Assembly (NCBI GenBank): GCA_900319865.1
Contig: ONQD01000005.1
Coordinates: 1-64,000 of the forward strand
Source of the DNA: an uncultured Bacteroidales bacterium
GTDB taxonomy: Bacteria; Bacteroidota; Bacteroidia; Bacteroidales; P3
DNA: 64,000 nt
Direction: 5' to 3'
Translations under genes and position numbers: made by a program
Part shown: positions 8,416-17,600 of the stretch, in pieces
Layout: each line of letters opens with the position of its first letter
How positions within the stretch are numbered: the stretch's first letter is position 1
The notes under the pieces: generated by a model
Told to the model about the DNA's origin: nothing
Databases searched by the model: none
Seen by the model: only the letters and a program-made list of their open reading frames with translations

Positions 8416-8490
8416 GTCGCGTCCCTATCGGGACGCATTAGTCAGGTACTGATAATCACTACACTGCGCCTTCGGCTTGTACGGAGTTAT
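8416..8490. repeat. Dispersed REP-like unit (copy 2)
   Basis: GTCGCGTCCCTATCGGGACG (perfect stem GCGTCCC/GGGACGC) followed by CACTGCGCCTTCGGCTTGTA and an AGTTATT end, as in the right-hand units around 41 kb. It fills part of a roughly 400-base gene-free stretch (8275-8678). The remainder, 8491-8678, shows no gene, only a CCCC(T/G)-rich segment at 8500-8530. Confidence 0.78.
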
Positions 8491-8678
8491 TCCTATCTCA
8501 CCCCTTCGGGGGGATTTAGAGAAGTCCCCTTATTCCTTCTCTAAGTAATCGAATATTACAATGACTCATGATTCTTCTTTGAATTCGAAAATCCCCGAAG
8601 ATATAATCGTCTAGACCTATTGCAGCATTACATCGGTGCTTAAAAAAACGTTTCGGGGTAATGCCACACCATCTATCA

Positions 8679-9134
8679 TCATTGGTGGATTGTTAACCGG
8701 CTATATATTTCTGTATAGCCGTAATGTCCATCCTCTTCGTCGTAATTTTCAACAAACCCATCCTTATTAACAAGCAGAGGAATCGGCATTGCCTTGGTTT
8801 TTCTGTAATCTTTCAGTAGGCCACGCATAGTCTTGTTGGCATCTCTTTTAATCAAGAAAGGAATGGACAGATCCAGATTGATAACCAATCGGTTCTCTGA
8901 TTTTAAATCAACGACTGCTTCCTCTTTGCCATAATGAATGATTACAATTCCGACGTTGTTTCTCTCCAGTTCTTCAAGATATGGCTTTATATTCGTCTCA
9001 AGCATGCTTTTACTTGCCTCACAATAATCAGCCCAAATATAAATCAATGTATTATCATGACTCTCTATCACCTGAATAAGGTTTGTTCTGTCAGAATCTT
9101 TTAATGCTGTCTTTTGACCAGAACAAGAAACCAA
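8679..9134 (-). CDS. Thioredoxin-fold lipoprotein with apparently lost start codon
   Basis: The readable frame encodes about 151 aa with a thioredoxin-like pattern: TLIYIWADYCEASKSM near the N-terminus (only one cysteine where CxxC is expected) and AMPIPLLVNKDG with the usual cis-proline. In frame upstream, codons to 9173 encode KHRIVFLLALVGLVSC, a clear lipoprotein signal peptide with lipobox cysteine. The codon where ATG is expected (9171-9173) reads AGG, and no ATG exists before the upstream stop. Translation may start at a TTG (9134) or another weak codon, or the gene may be dead. Family membership is moderately sure. Confidence 0.55.
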   Translation of the reverse strand: MVSCSGQKTALKDSDRTNLIQVIESHDNTLIYIWADYCEASKSMLETNIKPYLEELERNNVGIVIIHYGKEEAVVDLKSENRLVINLDLSIPFLIKRDANKTMRGLLKDYRKTKAMPIPLLVNKDGFVENYDEEDGHYGYTEIYSRLTIHQ

Positions 9135-9290
9135 TCCGACTAATGCTAACAGAAAGACTATTCTATGTTTCCTATCGTTATATTTAAAATTATTTCACCA
9201 TCATAAACTCCAATCCCTCGAAATTATTGCTCTCCCGCCAAACAAAAGCCACCACCCATTCAGCGGCGGAATTATCTGCATCAAGTTCTT

Positions 9291-9704
9291 TTACAAACTC
9301 CTTACTATGTTCAGAAACTCTGCGAGCGTCCGCACGTCAACCTTTGGGAAGTCATAATGCTGGAGTTCACTGAAGTGGCGGTCGTTGCTGACAATATAGG
9401 TGGCACCAGCCGTAATGGCGCAATCTACAAACTTGTTATCATCAGGGTCAGCCGTGATGAGATTGAAACGATAGGCAGGTGTGAGCCGTTCGACATTCGG
9501 AGCATTGGTGATGGCCTCAATAACAAGCGATGTAAATTCCCGGTCTTCGGTCATACGCATTAGAATCTCTTCGTATTCAAGTAGTATCTCAGTGCTTACA
9601 CACAATGTATAACGTCCCTGACGGAAGGCTTGCCAGATGTCATGACCGAACGATTCTGGCACAAGGATGGGGATAAGGCAGTTAGTGTCGAGGACTATCT
9701 TCAT
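9291..9704 (-). CDS. PIN-domain toxin (COG1569-type VapC relative)
   Basis: A 137-aa protein with PIN-domain acidic residues: Asp6 in MKIVLDTNC, glutamates in EYEEIL (about 43-46), DPDDNKFVD (about 86-94) and VSNDRHF (Asp108). PIN toxins are Mg-dependent RNases. The ATG at 9704 is chosen because it yields the conserved MKIVLDTN start; a GTG at 9713 would add three residues and overlap the antitoxin. It sits 8 bases after the antitoxin stop. This is the intact copy of the pair whose other toxin (7850-8047) is truncated. Confidence 0.8.
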   Translation of the reverse strand: MKIVLDTNCLIPILVPESFGHDIWQAFRQGRYTLCVSTEILLEYEEILMRMTEDREFTSLVIEAITNAPNVERLTPAYRFNLITADPDDNKFVDCAITAGATYIVSNDRHFSELQHYDFPKVDVRTLAEFLNIVRSL

Positions 9705-9712
9705 CAGTGGCA

Positions 9713-9946
9713 CTATTTATATGTTGTGCGGAAATGCCCCTCGGCCATAGCATCTAGCGTCTCCTGCGTCCAACCTTTCTCCTCACTGATTTCAGCAGCC
9801 CGCTTCTCCACCTTTTTGAAGTAGTAGTCTGCCAAAACCTGCTTCACCTCCTCAAGTTCCTGCTCAGATTCCATTTTCGAGAACAGATTGAGAAGATAAA
9901 GTTGGATGGGGTTGAATACAGTCGTCCCTGTTCCTGTTGCTTCCAT
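9713..9946 (-). CDS. Antitoxin partner of the PIN toxin
   Basis: A 77-aa protein (MEATGTGTTVFNPIQLYLLN; EKGWTQETLDAMAEGHFRT) upstream of the intact PIN toxin and paralogous to the protein at 8044-8274. It is predicted to be helical; I see no clear DNA-binding motif. Position and pairing support an antitoxin role. Confidence 0.68.
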   Translation of the reverse strand: MEATGTGTTVFNPIQLYLLNLFSKMESEQELEEVKQVLADYYFKKVEKRAAEISEEKGWTQETLDAMAEGHFRTTYK

Positions 9947-10035
9947 ATTGCGTGATTGTTTATGTGTTCAACATTTTACTATTATAACGGAACTAAAGCT
10001 GTTTTATTGTGCAAGCGGCAGATTTCTTTGGCTGC
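9947..10035. repeat. Duplicated leader upstream of the antitoxin (copy B)
   Basis: The counterpart of 8275-8364 and collinear with it up to GATTTCTTTGGCTGC. It probably contains the promoter of the toxin/antitoxin pair, but I cannot identify a convincing -33/-7 pair in it. Confidence 0.8.
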
Positions 10036-10116
10036 CTCAATACCGTCCAACCCCATCGATTACTTTAAACTTGACAAGATAGTCCTTCAAATGTCTCTAC
10101 TTGCACTATTTCCTTC

Positions 10117-10317
10117 TCATGCTTCTAGTTCGCGTAGCAGGTCTGTCAGAATATACTCGTCACTTTGTAGCTGGAGTCCGCTGTCGGGATTGATAAGCAG
10201 GGCGTAGGTATGTGAATTGTAAAGGATATCTAGAGCTCGCTCAATGTCGATGCCGAGGCGGTCAGTAAGCAAAGCAACTATTCGACCTTCTTTGCGCCAA
10301 AGGACTTGGTCTCTCAT
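10117..10317 (-). CDS. DUF3791 protein (second-position type)
   Basis: A 66-aa protein (GRIVALLTDRLGIDIERALD; DSGLQLQSDEYILTDLLREL) with the pattern of the gene at 6737. Its ATG overlaps the stop of the upstream DUF3791 gene (ATGA at 10314-10317). In the cassette at 6 kb a DUF3990 gene separates the two types; here it is absent. Confidence 0.7.
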   Translation of the reverse strand: MRDQVLWRKEGRIVALLTDRLGIDIERALDILYNSHTYALLINPDSGLQLQSDEYILTDLLRELEA

Positions 10318-10550
10318 TGTTGAGCCTCTTCGCGTGCTTCCCAGTTCTTAAGAGCCTCCTGCACATTCCACACCACGCCGTCAATGCTCTCTGCATGCAG
10401 CGTGTCGTAGCAATCTATCAGCAAACGACGCACCAGACCATGTTGCCTAAGTCGATTGTGCAACTCGGTAGCCGTAATACCCATACGCTGCGCCGTAGCC
10501 CCAATAGCCAGCGTGACAAATTGAGTTTGCTGTATAGACATTGTTGACAT
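10314..10550 (-). CDS. DUF3791 protein (first-position type)
   Basis: A 78-aa protein (QTQFVTLAIGATAQRMGITA; DCYDTLHAESIDGVVWNVQE) typical of one DUF3791 subgroup. An internal ATG at 10541 (MSIQQTQ) is an equally possible start. It is translationally coupled to the gene at 10117. With no DUF3990 between them, the pair may be an antidote-only remnant or an independent two-component form. Confidence 0.7.
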   Translation of the reverse strand: MSTMSIQQTQFVTLAIGATAQRMGITATELHNRLRQHGLVRRLLIDCYDTLHAESIDGVVWNVQEALKNWEAREEAQQ

Positions 10551-10729
10551 ATCTTTAGTTTGCCATCATTTTTAATCTCCTTTTTTTAACGCTAATACTC
10601 CGGAAATATTGCCTTCCCTACAAACAGAGAAACGACTATAGATTTAATACTGCCCAGCTTGTATTAGACTTTGCATATTACAAATCTTAACAATTTCTGC
10701 GACAAAGCAAAGTAACGCCATGACTATGA

Positions 10730-11758
10730 TTAACCTCGACTATGGGTTAAATCTTTAGTCAATTCATCTTGAATATCATCTTGAATATCATGAAGTTTCT
10801 GTTTTATAGCCTTATTTTCAGTGCTATTATCATAGAGTTCTACCTTGTTTCTTCGAGCCCACTCTTCCATAACAACTTTCTTAATGTCATAACATATCAT
10901 TTTTTCATAAGTATGAACTCCTGAGAATGGTAACTTTTGAGCACCTGACGACCATATTTGATTCCTACTTGATAGTGTTCGCATATTCCAATTATCCTCC
11001 ATCGGCATTGACTCATTATGAAGGTTCAGAACAAAACAGCCTTTCTGTTTAACAAGATTTGGATTGGTCAAGTCTAATTGTTGTCCCGATAACGTGACAA
11101 CACCTGGTGCTTTTTGCTGATACTCAATAAATGAAAGGCTAAAACCACTTATATCTTTCCACTTTATAAACCTATCCATGTCATACAGAATGGAAGCATT
11201 TACTGGAGTGTTTGGATTCTCTTGCCGAAATTCATTCAACATCAGTTTACCACTAACCATTCCTCGCTGATATATCTGTTGCACAGAAGCCGCCACTTCC
11301 GTTTCAACACTCAAGTCAATGACATATAATGACACATAGTCGTCTATTTTATTACTACTTGAAGCCATGTTCATCCCATCTTCTGCAAAAGACAGTGCTA
11401 TATTGATGTCTGTAGAGAAATCCAGCATCGGAGTGGGTAAGCCTTGATGCTGCATTAACGCCATACATGATATATCATTGATTGGAATATTCTGTTTGTT
11501 GAAGTAATTTTTTACGTCAGAGTCACTCTTTACACGATACAGTAGTTGGCTGATATATTCGTTTTGGCTGACGTTAATCTTTATATTTTGGTAAAAACGT
11601 TGAATTGAAGTAAGCATTGTATATTTTGCTTCATTCACCCCCCGGTATCTATTATTATCATTACCACTAATATTACTTACTATTGTATTCAACTCTTCTA
11701 TCGAATCAACCGTTACCCGATTAAAAACATCTGATTTTTCTTCTAGTGTATTATACAT
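10730..11758 (-). CDS. FRG-domain protein
   Basis: A 342-aa protein with an FRG domain: the eponymous arginine-glycine region (RYRGVNEAKYTMLTSIQRF, about 38-56) and MALMQHQGLPTPMLDFSTDI (about 99-118) followed by NIALSFA. FRG proteins are frequent in mobile and defence-related regions; their biochemical activity is not established. The C-terminus is charged and probably coiled. AT-rich codon use contrasts with the GC-rich genes downstream on the other strand, consistent with acquisition. Palindromic operator-like sites lie in its upstream region. Confidence 0.8.
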   Translation of the reverse strand: MYNTLEEKSDVFNRVTVDSIEELNTIVSNISGNDNNRYRGVNEAKYTMLTSIQRFYQNIKINVSQNEYISQLLYRVKSDSDVKNYFNKQNIPINDISCMALMQHQGLPTPMLDFSTDINIALSFAEDGMNMASSSNKIDDYVSLYVIDLSVETEVAASVQQIYQRGMVSGKLMLNEFRQENPNTPVNASILYDMDRFIKWKDISGFSLSFIEYQQKAPGVVTLSGQQLDLTNPNLVKQKGCFVLNLHNESMPMEDNWNMRTLSSRNQIWSSGAQKLPFSGVHTYEKMICYDIKKVVMEEWARRNKVELYDNSTENKAIKQKLHDIQDDIQDELTKDLTHSRG

Positions 11759-11847
11759 AATATATTATGGTTTAAATATTTTTAAATATTGGTGTTATTT
11801 ATTTTATTGTTCTCTTACTACCATAGAATATAACCTGATTTACGATG

Positions 11848-11924
11848 CAAATATACGAATATTTTCGGATATAACCGAAAAAGTTGCATTCTTGCTCCCG
11901 TTTATCGGGATATAACCCGATAAA
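11848..11924 (-). promoter_or_regulatory. -7 element with two operator-like palindromes upstream of the FRG gene
   Basis: On the minus strand a TATATTTG -7 box occupies 11855-11848. Directly upstream is the inverted repeat TTTTCGG-ATATAA-CCGAAAA (11862-11881) and then TTTATCGGG-ATATAA-CCCGATAAA (11901-11924). The two share the core TCGG(G)ATATAA(C)CCGA. The first lies where the spacer and -33 element should be, so a bound regulator would block RNA polymerase. No helix-turn-helix gene is adjacent. Confidence 0.6.
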
Positions 11925-11982
11925 TCGCATAAGGAATGAAAGGGTATCATTCTTGTTTTTTTGCCTTTTGAAAGTTTTTTCT

Positions 11983-12011
11983 TTGTATATTGAAAATCAG
12001 TTGTATATTTG
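11983..12011 (+). promoter_or_regulatory. Possible promoter for the 296-aa protein gene
   Basis: TTG (11983-11985), an 18-base spacer, then TATATTTG (12004-12011). The spacer is one base below the usual 19-21. It points towards the gene at 12144 with a leader of about 130 bases. Confidence 0.5.
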
Positions 12012-12143
12012 CAAATAGAGGTGATATGGAAAGGTATTGGTAAATGCATTGTGAATTAGATATTTACTTTACATATATTTTACCTTTATTTTACCTATAC
12101 TTTAGTTATTATTTATCTAAGCTAAACAAAAAGTAATCGAAAG

Positions 12144-13034
12144 ATGGCAGAAAGTAAGAATAAAAATATGGGATTTCATGGACGAATAAGGGGTTTGGGG
12201 GTGACGTTCTATCAGCGCGGGGGGAGGACGTATGCCCGCGTCAGCACACGCTCGTCGTCGAACAAACAGTCGCTCGGGCAGTTCAAGGTGCGCGAGAGGA
12301 TGCGGCACAGCATCGCCTTGTGGAAGAGTTTTTATACTCCGTATGAACCCTTGATGGAGACAACGGGAACCACGACGGCCTACAACGCCTTCCTGCGGGC
12401 GAACTCGGCGTTGCAGACGGTTTACCTGACCAAGCAGCAGGCACGGCAGGGAGCGGCGCTGCTGATGCCGGGGATGGTGGTGTCGGAGGGGCGGCTGCCA
12501 AAGGTGGAGTATGACTTTGCCCAGCTGGCGGGCGGCGAGCGGGTGGTACTGACCAACCTGCTGACCGGCATTGACGAGGCCGGGACGCAGGAGCTGACTA
12601 TCGGCTGCAATGATGATTTGTACAAGCTGCTTTGCACCAACCACCGCAACCCGCAACTGATGCCCGGCGACAGTGTGCGGTTCTACCGCTTTGAACAGAT
12701 GCTGCATAACGACTGCCCGACGGTGAAGATGACCTGCTGCGAGATGACGCTGGACAGCGATCCACGGCAAATCCCAGGATTGAGGGGGTGGCAGTTCCTC
12801 TCGCACGAGGGGCGGCTGGCCATAGGCGACGCCGACAACGAGAGCACGGGCTGGGCTGTAGTGCTTTTCGGTGAGAAGGAGCAGAGCGCATCGACACAGC
12901 AGGTGCTCACCACCAGCCAGCTGTATAGGCTCTACATCACCGACGAGGCGTTGGCCGATGCCGCCGAAAGCTACGGCAACGTGGAGAAACCCGGTCTGTT
13001 GACCCCTGACATCCCCGAGCGTCGACATGAATAG
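12144..13034 (+). CDS. Uncharacterised protein resembling DUF6266
   Basis: A 296-aa protein. Its first 60 residues (FHGRIRGLGVTFYQRGGRTY, then a QSLGQFKVRERMRHSIALWK segment) follow the pattern of Bacteroidota DUF6266-type proteins, which start with a glycine-rich strand and an arginine-rich helix. No signal peptide, membrane segment or catalytic motif is recognised. The gene is GC-rich compared with its AT-rich surroundings. It stands alone between the divergent FRG gene and the ATPase gene. Function unknown. Confidence 0.6.
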   Translation: MAESKNKNMGFHGRIRGLGVTFYQRGGRTYARVSTRSSSNKQSLGQFKVRERMRHSIALWKSFYTPYEPLMETTGTTTAYNAFLRANSALQTVYLTKQQARQGAALLMPGMVVSEGRLPKVEYDFAQLAGGERVVLTNLLTGIDEAGTQELTIGCNDDLYKLLCTNHRNPQLMPGDSVRFYRFEQMLHNDCPTVKMTCCEMTLDSDPRQIPGLRGWQFLSHEGRLAIGDADNESTGWAVVLFGEKEQSASTQQVLTTSQLYRLYITDEALADAAESYGNVEKPGLLTPDIPERRHE

Positions 13035-13057
13035 TCCACTATTAAGAAATAATTTTG

Positions 13058-13065
13058 TATATTTG
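13058..13065 (+). promoter_or_regulatory. Possible -7 element upstream of the DUF4143 ATPase
   Basis: TATATTTG followed by C matches the -7 consensus, but no TTG is found at the proper distance upstream. The leader to the ATG at 13219 would be about 145 bases. Confidence 0.35.
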
Positions 13066-13218
13066 CAATAGCAGTACGTCTTTACGTTTAAGCGTAATTC
13101 GTTAAAATATAAATGACTAAATGGTAATTGTATCTATAATGAATATGTAAATTCCGTTATCATACTCCCGATATTATTAAGAAAATCGGGAATACACTCC
13201 CAAATTTCTAAGGTTATT

Positions 13219-14358
13219 ATGTACAAAAGATTATTTGATATTGAGAACAAGTTGGACGAAGGAATGTTCCTGTTTGGTGCACGCCAGACAGGGAAATCCA
13301 CCCTTTTGAAAGAACGGTTCAAGGGGGCTATATACTACGATTTACTCAATCCGAGTGTGAGAAGAGCCTTTAAGAGAAATCCGAACTTGCTTTGGGAGGC
13401 TCTTCAAGACAAGCCGGCGGGGACGCTTGTGATAGTGGATGAAATACAAAAAGTGCCGGAACTGCTGGATGTAGTGCATTCCCTCATGGTAGAGAAAGGC
13501 CTGTTCTTCATTCTCAGTGGTTCCAGTTCAAGAAAGCTTAAACGTTCTGGAGCCAACACACTTGGGGGGCGCGCAATACCGGAGACACTCTATCCGCTTG
13601 TATGGCCAGAGGTTACTGATTTCCAGATAGACCGTGCAGTACAAAACGGTATGATTCCACGGCATTACATGGTGGAGGATGCCACAAAACGCTTGTCTGG
13701 TTACGTGAAAGTGTATCTTGATGAAGAAATACGCGAAGAAGGGGAGGTAAGAGAACTGGATGCGTTTGAGCGGTTTATGGAAGTTGCTGCCATCTGCGAT
13801 GGGGAAATGCTGAATTACGCTAACATAGCCTCCGACTGTGGCGTATCGGCCAAGACTGTCAAGTCATATTTTCAGATTCTGTATGATACGCTTATTGGAT
13901 ATGAGATACCGGCATTCAGGAAAGAAATCAAGCGGAAGGTTGTCCAGGCAGCGCGATTCTATTATTTCGATGTCGGGCTTGCCAACTACCTTATGGGACG
14001 CCACAACCTGAAGCGGGGTACCGATGACTATGGACATGCATTTGAACACTATGTGATTCAAGAAATCATAGCATACAAAGGGTATAACGATAAGCGGGAC
14101 ATCATATCCTATTGGCACACCTACGACAAAAAGGAGGTGGACATCGTTATCGGTGATGCCAAAGTGGCCATCGAAATCAAATCCACGGAGCATGTGGAGA
14201 CCAAGCACAAGAAGGGTCTGAAAGCTTTTAGCGAAGAGCATCCTGATTGCCGATTGGTTCTTGTGTCACTCGACCCCATTACCCGCAAGTCAGGAGACAT
14301 AGAACTCATCTATGTGCTGGACTTCCTGAGGATGCTTTGGGGTGGTGAGATATTCTGA
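13219..14358 (+). CDS. AAA ATPase with DUF4143 domain
   Basis: A 379-aa protein of the COG1373 type. The N-terminal P-loop is FGARQTGKST (about 20-29), Walker B is TLVIVDEIQK (about 70-79), and the sensor region is FILSGSSSRKLKR. The C-terminal DUF4143 part has a restriction-like fold with KEVDIVIG and VAIEIKSTE. These proteins are common, strain-variable ATPases of unknown cellular role, often suspected in DNA- or toxin-related functions. The size is typical and both motifs are intact, so it is probably active. It stands alone. Confidence 0.88.
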   Translation: MYKRLFDIENKLDEGMFLFGARQTGKSTLLKERFKGAIYYDLLNPSVRRAFKRNPNLLWEALQDKPAGTLVIVDEIQKVPELLDVVHSLMVEKGLFFILSGSSSRKLKRSGANTLGGRAIPETLYPLVWPEVTDFQIDRAVQNGMIPRHYMVEDATKRLSGYVKVYLDEEIREEGEVRELDAFERFMEVAAICDGEMLNYANIASDCGVSAKTVKSYFQILYDTLIGYEIPAFRKEIKRKVVQAARFYYFDVGLANYLMGRHNLKRGTDDYGHAFEHYVIQEIIAYKGYNDKRDIISYWHTYDKKEVDIVIGDAKVAIEIKSTEHVETKHKKGLKAFSEEHPDCRLVLVSLDPITRKSGDIELIYVLDFLRMLWGGEIF

Positions 14359-14517
14359 TAGGGCATTAAACCCCGAAGTACTATTTCGGATATTCGCTGA
14401 AAATCCGAAGTGGCACTTCCGCTTTTCTTCACTTTTTATTGCTCCCTCATGTGTACAGACGAGATGTTGCACATGGTGAGTTCTAATTATTCGTTTGAGA
14501 GCGCGTATCTTCAGGAC

Positions 14518-14614
14518 GCTGGGTATTAGGGGATTCAGAGTCCCCAAACTGCGAGTGGTGGCGGATCTAAGGAGCGGCAGGGCTGTAGTCCGCCACCACC
14601 TAAGCATACCCAGC
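14518..14614. other. Cloverleaf-like inverted repeats between convergent genes
   Basis: The outer stem GCTGGGTAT (14518-14526) pairs with ATACCCAGC (14606-14614). Inside it are GGGGA/TCCCC (about 14529-14545) and GTGGTGGCGGA (14555-14565) with TCCGCCACCAC (14589-14599). All stems are perfect. It sits in the 329-base gap (14359-14687) between the convergent ATPase and protease genes and might act as a bidirectional terminator, a structured RNA or a mobile palindrome. The gap also contains small stems CCGAAGT/ACTTCGG-like near 14375-14415, and no gene. Confidence 0.55.
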
Positions 14615-14687
14615 CTTACGGCCACCCTTTTGAAAAGGGGAAGGATGGCTGAGGCGGTTGGATATTGCAATAAGAAAAGGGTGACTG

Positions 14688-17600
14688 TCACTGCTTGACA
14701 ATCCGGCAAGTGACAAAACCGCTCTGCAGCTTGATACGCAGCAAATAGTTACCTGTCGGCATGTGCGAAAGGTCGAAGTGGTTGGTGTCGGAGAAAGTCG
14801 CCACTACGCGGCCTGCATTGTCAATCACGTCCACGCTGAGTAATCCGTCGGCATTAATGGTGAAACGCCCGTTGGTGGGGTTGGGGTAGACGGTGATGGG
14901 ATTGGGCGATGCGGGGGAGAGAATGGACTGGGTGCCACCGTTGCCGAGCTTGAGAACCAGCACTACGGTACTGTCGCAGCCTTGGACGGTGGAGAAGTGT
15001 TGGATGTAGGTGCCCGAGAGGTGGTAGGTGGAGTCGTTCCATGTGTATGAGTTGGCGGATGTGGAGTCGCAGACGGTGTCGAGAACCGAGTAATGAACCA
15101 CGAGGTGATAGTGCATAGTGGAGTCGCAACCGTATGCGGTGGTCAGTTGTTCGGTTAGGTCGGTCGAGACAGTGTAAAAGGCATTGTTCCACCACAGGGA
15201 GTCGCAGGCTGAAATGGTTTCGTCGGCGGTGTAGGAGGGATGAACCGTTAGGTGGAGGGATATGACTGAGTCGCAGCCGTGGGAGCTGGAGGCGGTGTAT
15301 TGGTCGAGGGAGGTAGATGAGTAGTAGGTGTGGCCGTTCCAGTTGATGCTGTCGCAGGCCACCAGGCTGTCGACAATGGAATAGGTGGGGTAAACGGTGT
15401 AGTCGACAAGCAGCACCGAGTCGGAGGCGGTGTTATCGACAATAGTATAGCTGCCGGACTGGGAGGTATTGATTGTATCGCCTGCCACGATGTAAAGGCT
15501 TCCGGCGCAGAGGGTGTCGGATTGGAAGTGTACAGGCCGAGACTGGTGGGGCAGGGTAACGTTGTCTATCCAGGCGCAGTCTTCATTGCTGTACATGCTG
15601 CCATCTTTGGCATAAGTAAACCTAAGTGTATGACTTCCGGCAGGGACAAGGAAAGCGGCACGGGTCCATGCCACTATGCCCGACTCGGCGAGGAGGTCGG
15701 AATTGTCGATATAGAAATGGAACTTGTCGTAGTTGGCTTCGGACGACACCCTGTAGTAGAAGCTGACGCTGTCGGGCGCGGTGAGGGAGACGGGGATGCT
15801 GATTTCGGACGTCTGGCTGTTGCCGAGGCTGGAAGCGGAGCGCAGGCAGTAGATGCCTGCATAGGCTCCGTACATGTTGATTGTCCAAGGATAGTAGCCC
15901 TGTGTCCAGCCAGAGGTATGGTAGACACCGCCCTCGAAGGTCTCCAAGGGATTGGAGCCTATATAGAGGGGGTAGACTGCGTTATCGCTTGATTGTGTTA
16001 ATGTAAGCGTTAGGGGAACTTCGATACCCGTGGGCAGCTGGCTGTCGGCATGGACCGGGAAGGTGAGTAGGACGTCATCACCGGGGGTGAGCGAGAAGAG
16101 CGACGAGCTGTCGGCTGTGCCAGTGCCCACAGTAAGTAGCTGTGTGGGCGAGGAGATCATGAGACGGCATGGGTCGAGGGTGGCGTGGCCGTTGTTGACC
16201 AGGAGTGCAAGGAGCGTGTCGGTGGTGCCGGGGAGGATATTGCCGTCGCCTACAGCGATGTCGAACGAGATGTCTGGGGCATTGAGAACAAGGCTATAAA
16301 CGTCCGTATTGGGAGTGGTGCTGCCCGTCCAGGTGGTGGAAGTGGTGATAGGAATCACTGTTCCGTCAGAAACGTTTTGGCTCACCTGGGTTTGCCATGC
16401 GACCACGACGATGTCGCCTGCCGGCAGGCTGTCGACGGGGATGCCTGTGGGGTGGAAGGTGATGGCAGTGGTGTCGGACGGGGCGACAGTGAAGGAGACA
16501 TTGTAAGCCGTGCTGTCGCCCATGTTAATAAGTGCAAATGCGACTGGCACAGTGTCGCCTGCGTCAAGCGGCTGAAGGGCCGTGACGTTGCCCACTATGG
16601 GGTAGGCCCCGCTGGGGCTGATGACCGACAGAGGGGTAAAGGCAGTGCGGTATTGCTGGGCCGAGGCGGCCAGTTCGTAACCACCCACCGGTAAGGTGGA
16701 AGGGATGGAGAGGACAGCGATGCCCGAGTTGTCGGCATAGGCCGAGGCTATAAGGCTGTGGGAAATGGTATCGGTGAGTGCCACATAGGCGTAGGGGGCG
16801 GCGGAGACGGAGAGTGTGGTGGCACCCCTTACAATGAACGAAGGGGCAGTGACAGTCATCACCGAGGCCTGTGTGAGATAGGGCATCACCGAGGGGTCGC
16901 CCATAAGGTGATAGATTTCCCAGTAGTAGAGTTTACGGGTAGAGGTAGAGCTTTCGACGGCCATGTTGCCCACCATCATAACGGCTCCCTGCGTGAGTGC
17001 CCACTGGTTGTAAGACTCGCCATGGGTGTGGCAGAGGCGGTCGTAGGCACCGAGATTGGCTGCATTGTAGGCCATGGACATAGTGGGGCCGATGCTGCTG
17101 CGCAGACCCACAGCCCAATAGAAGTCTTCGTTCCAATAGGTGCTGTTACTGCCTCCGATATAGCCGACGGCACCGCAATAGTTGTCCTTGCGCAGGAGAG
17201 CTTCGCCGAAACAGGTGGTTGTCTCGAACTTGTTGGTGAGACAGCAGTTTCCAATCATGAGGCCGAATTTCTGGGAGTTGGTCATGGAGGAGATATGTGT
17301 GGTGGTGAAATTGGGTGTGCCCCAGCTGGTGGCGCTACCGTGGGCGGAATAGTTTATCCAGCCAGCCCCTTGGTTATAGTAACCACGCACGGTGGCCGAA
17401 TTGGATGATGCGTTGCTGCCGATAGTAACGCCTGAGGCAACAGGGATGATTGAGGTATTGTTTTTGAAATAACGCACCTGCGAGTATCCCTGTGTAGAAT
17501 TGATATAATGGGTGGCGGCATAGTCCATAGCGGGGTCGGCATGGGTGTAGCCATAATCGCCCGCGTTGCCACCATCGACACCTGCCACGAGGACGGCGCG

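Noticed and set aside
12117..13028. 303-codon minus-strand frame opposite the 296-aa gene
   Set aside because: The plus-strand frame has a family-like N-terminus and a plausible promoter; the minus frame is His/Arg/Gln-rich shadow translation.
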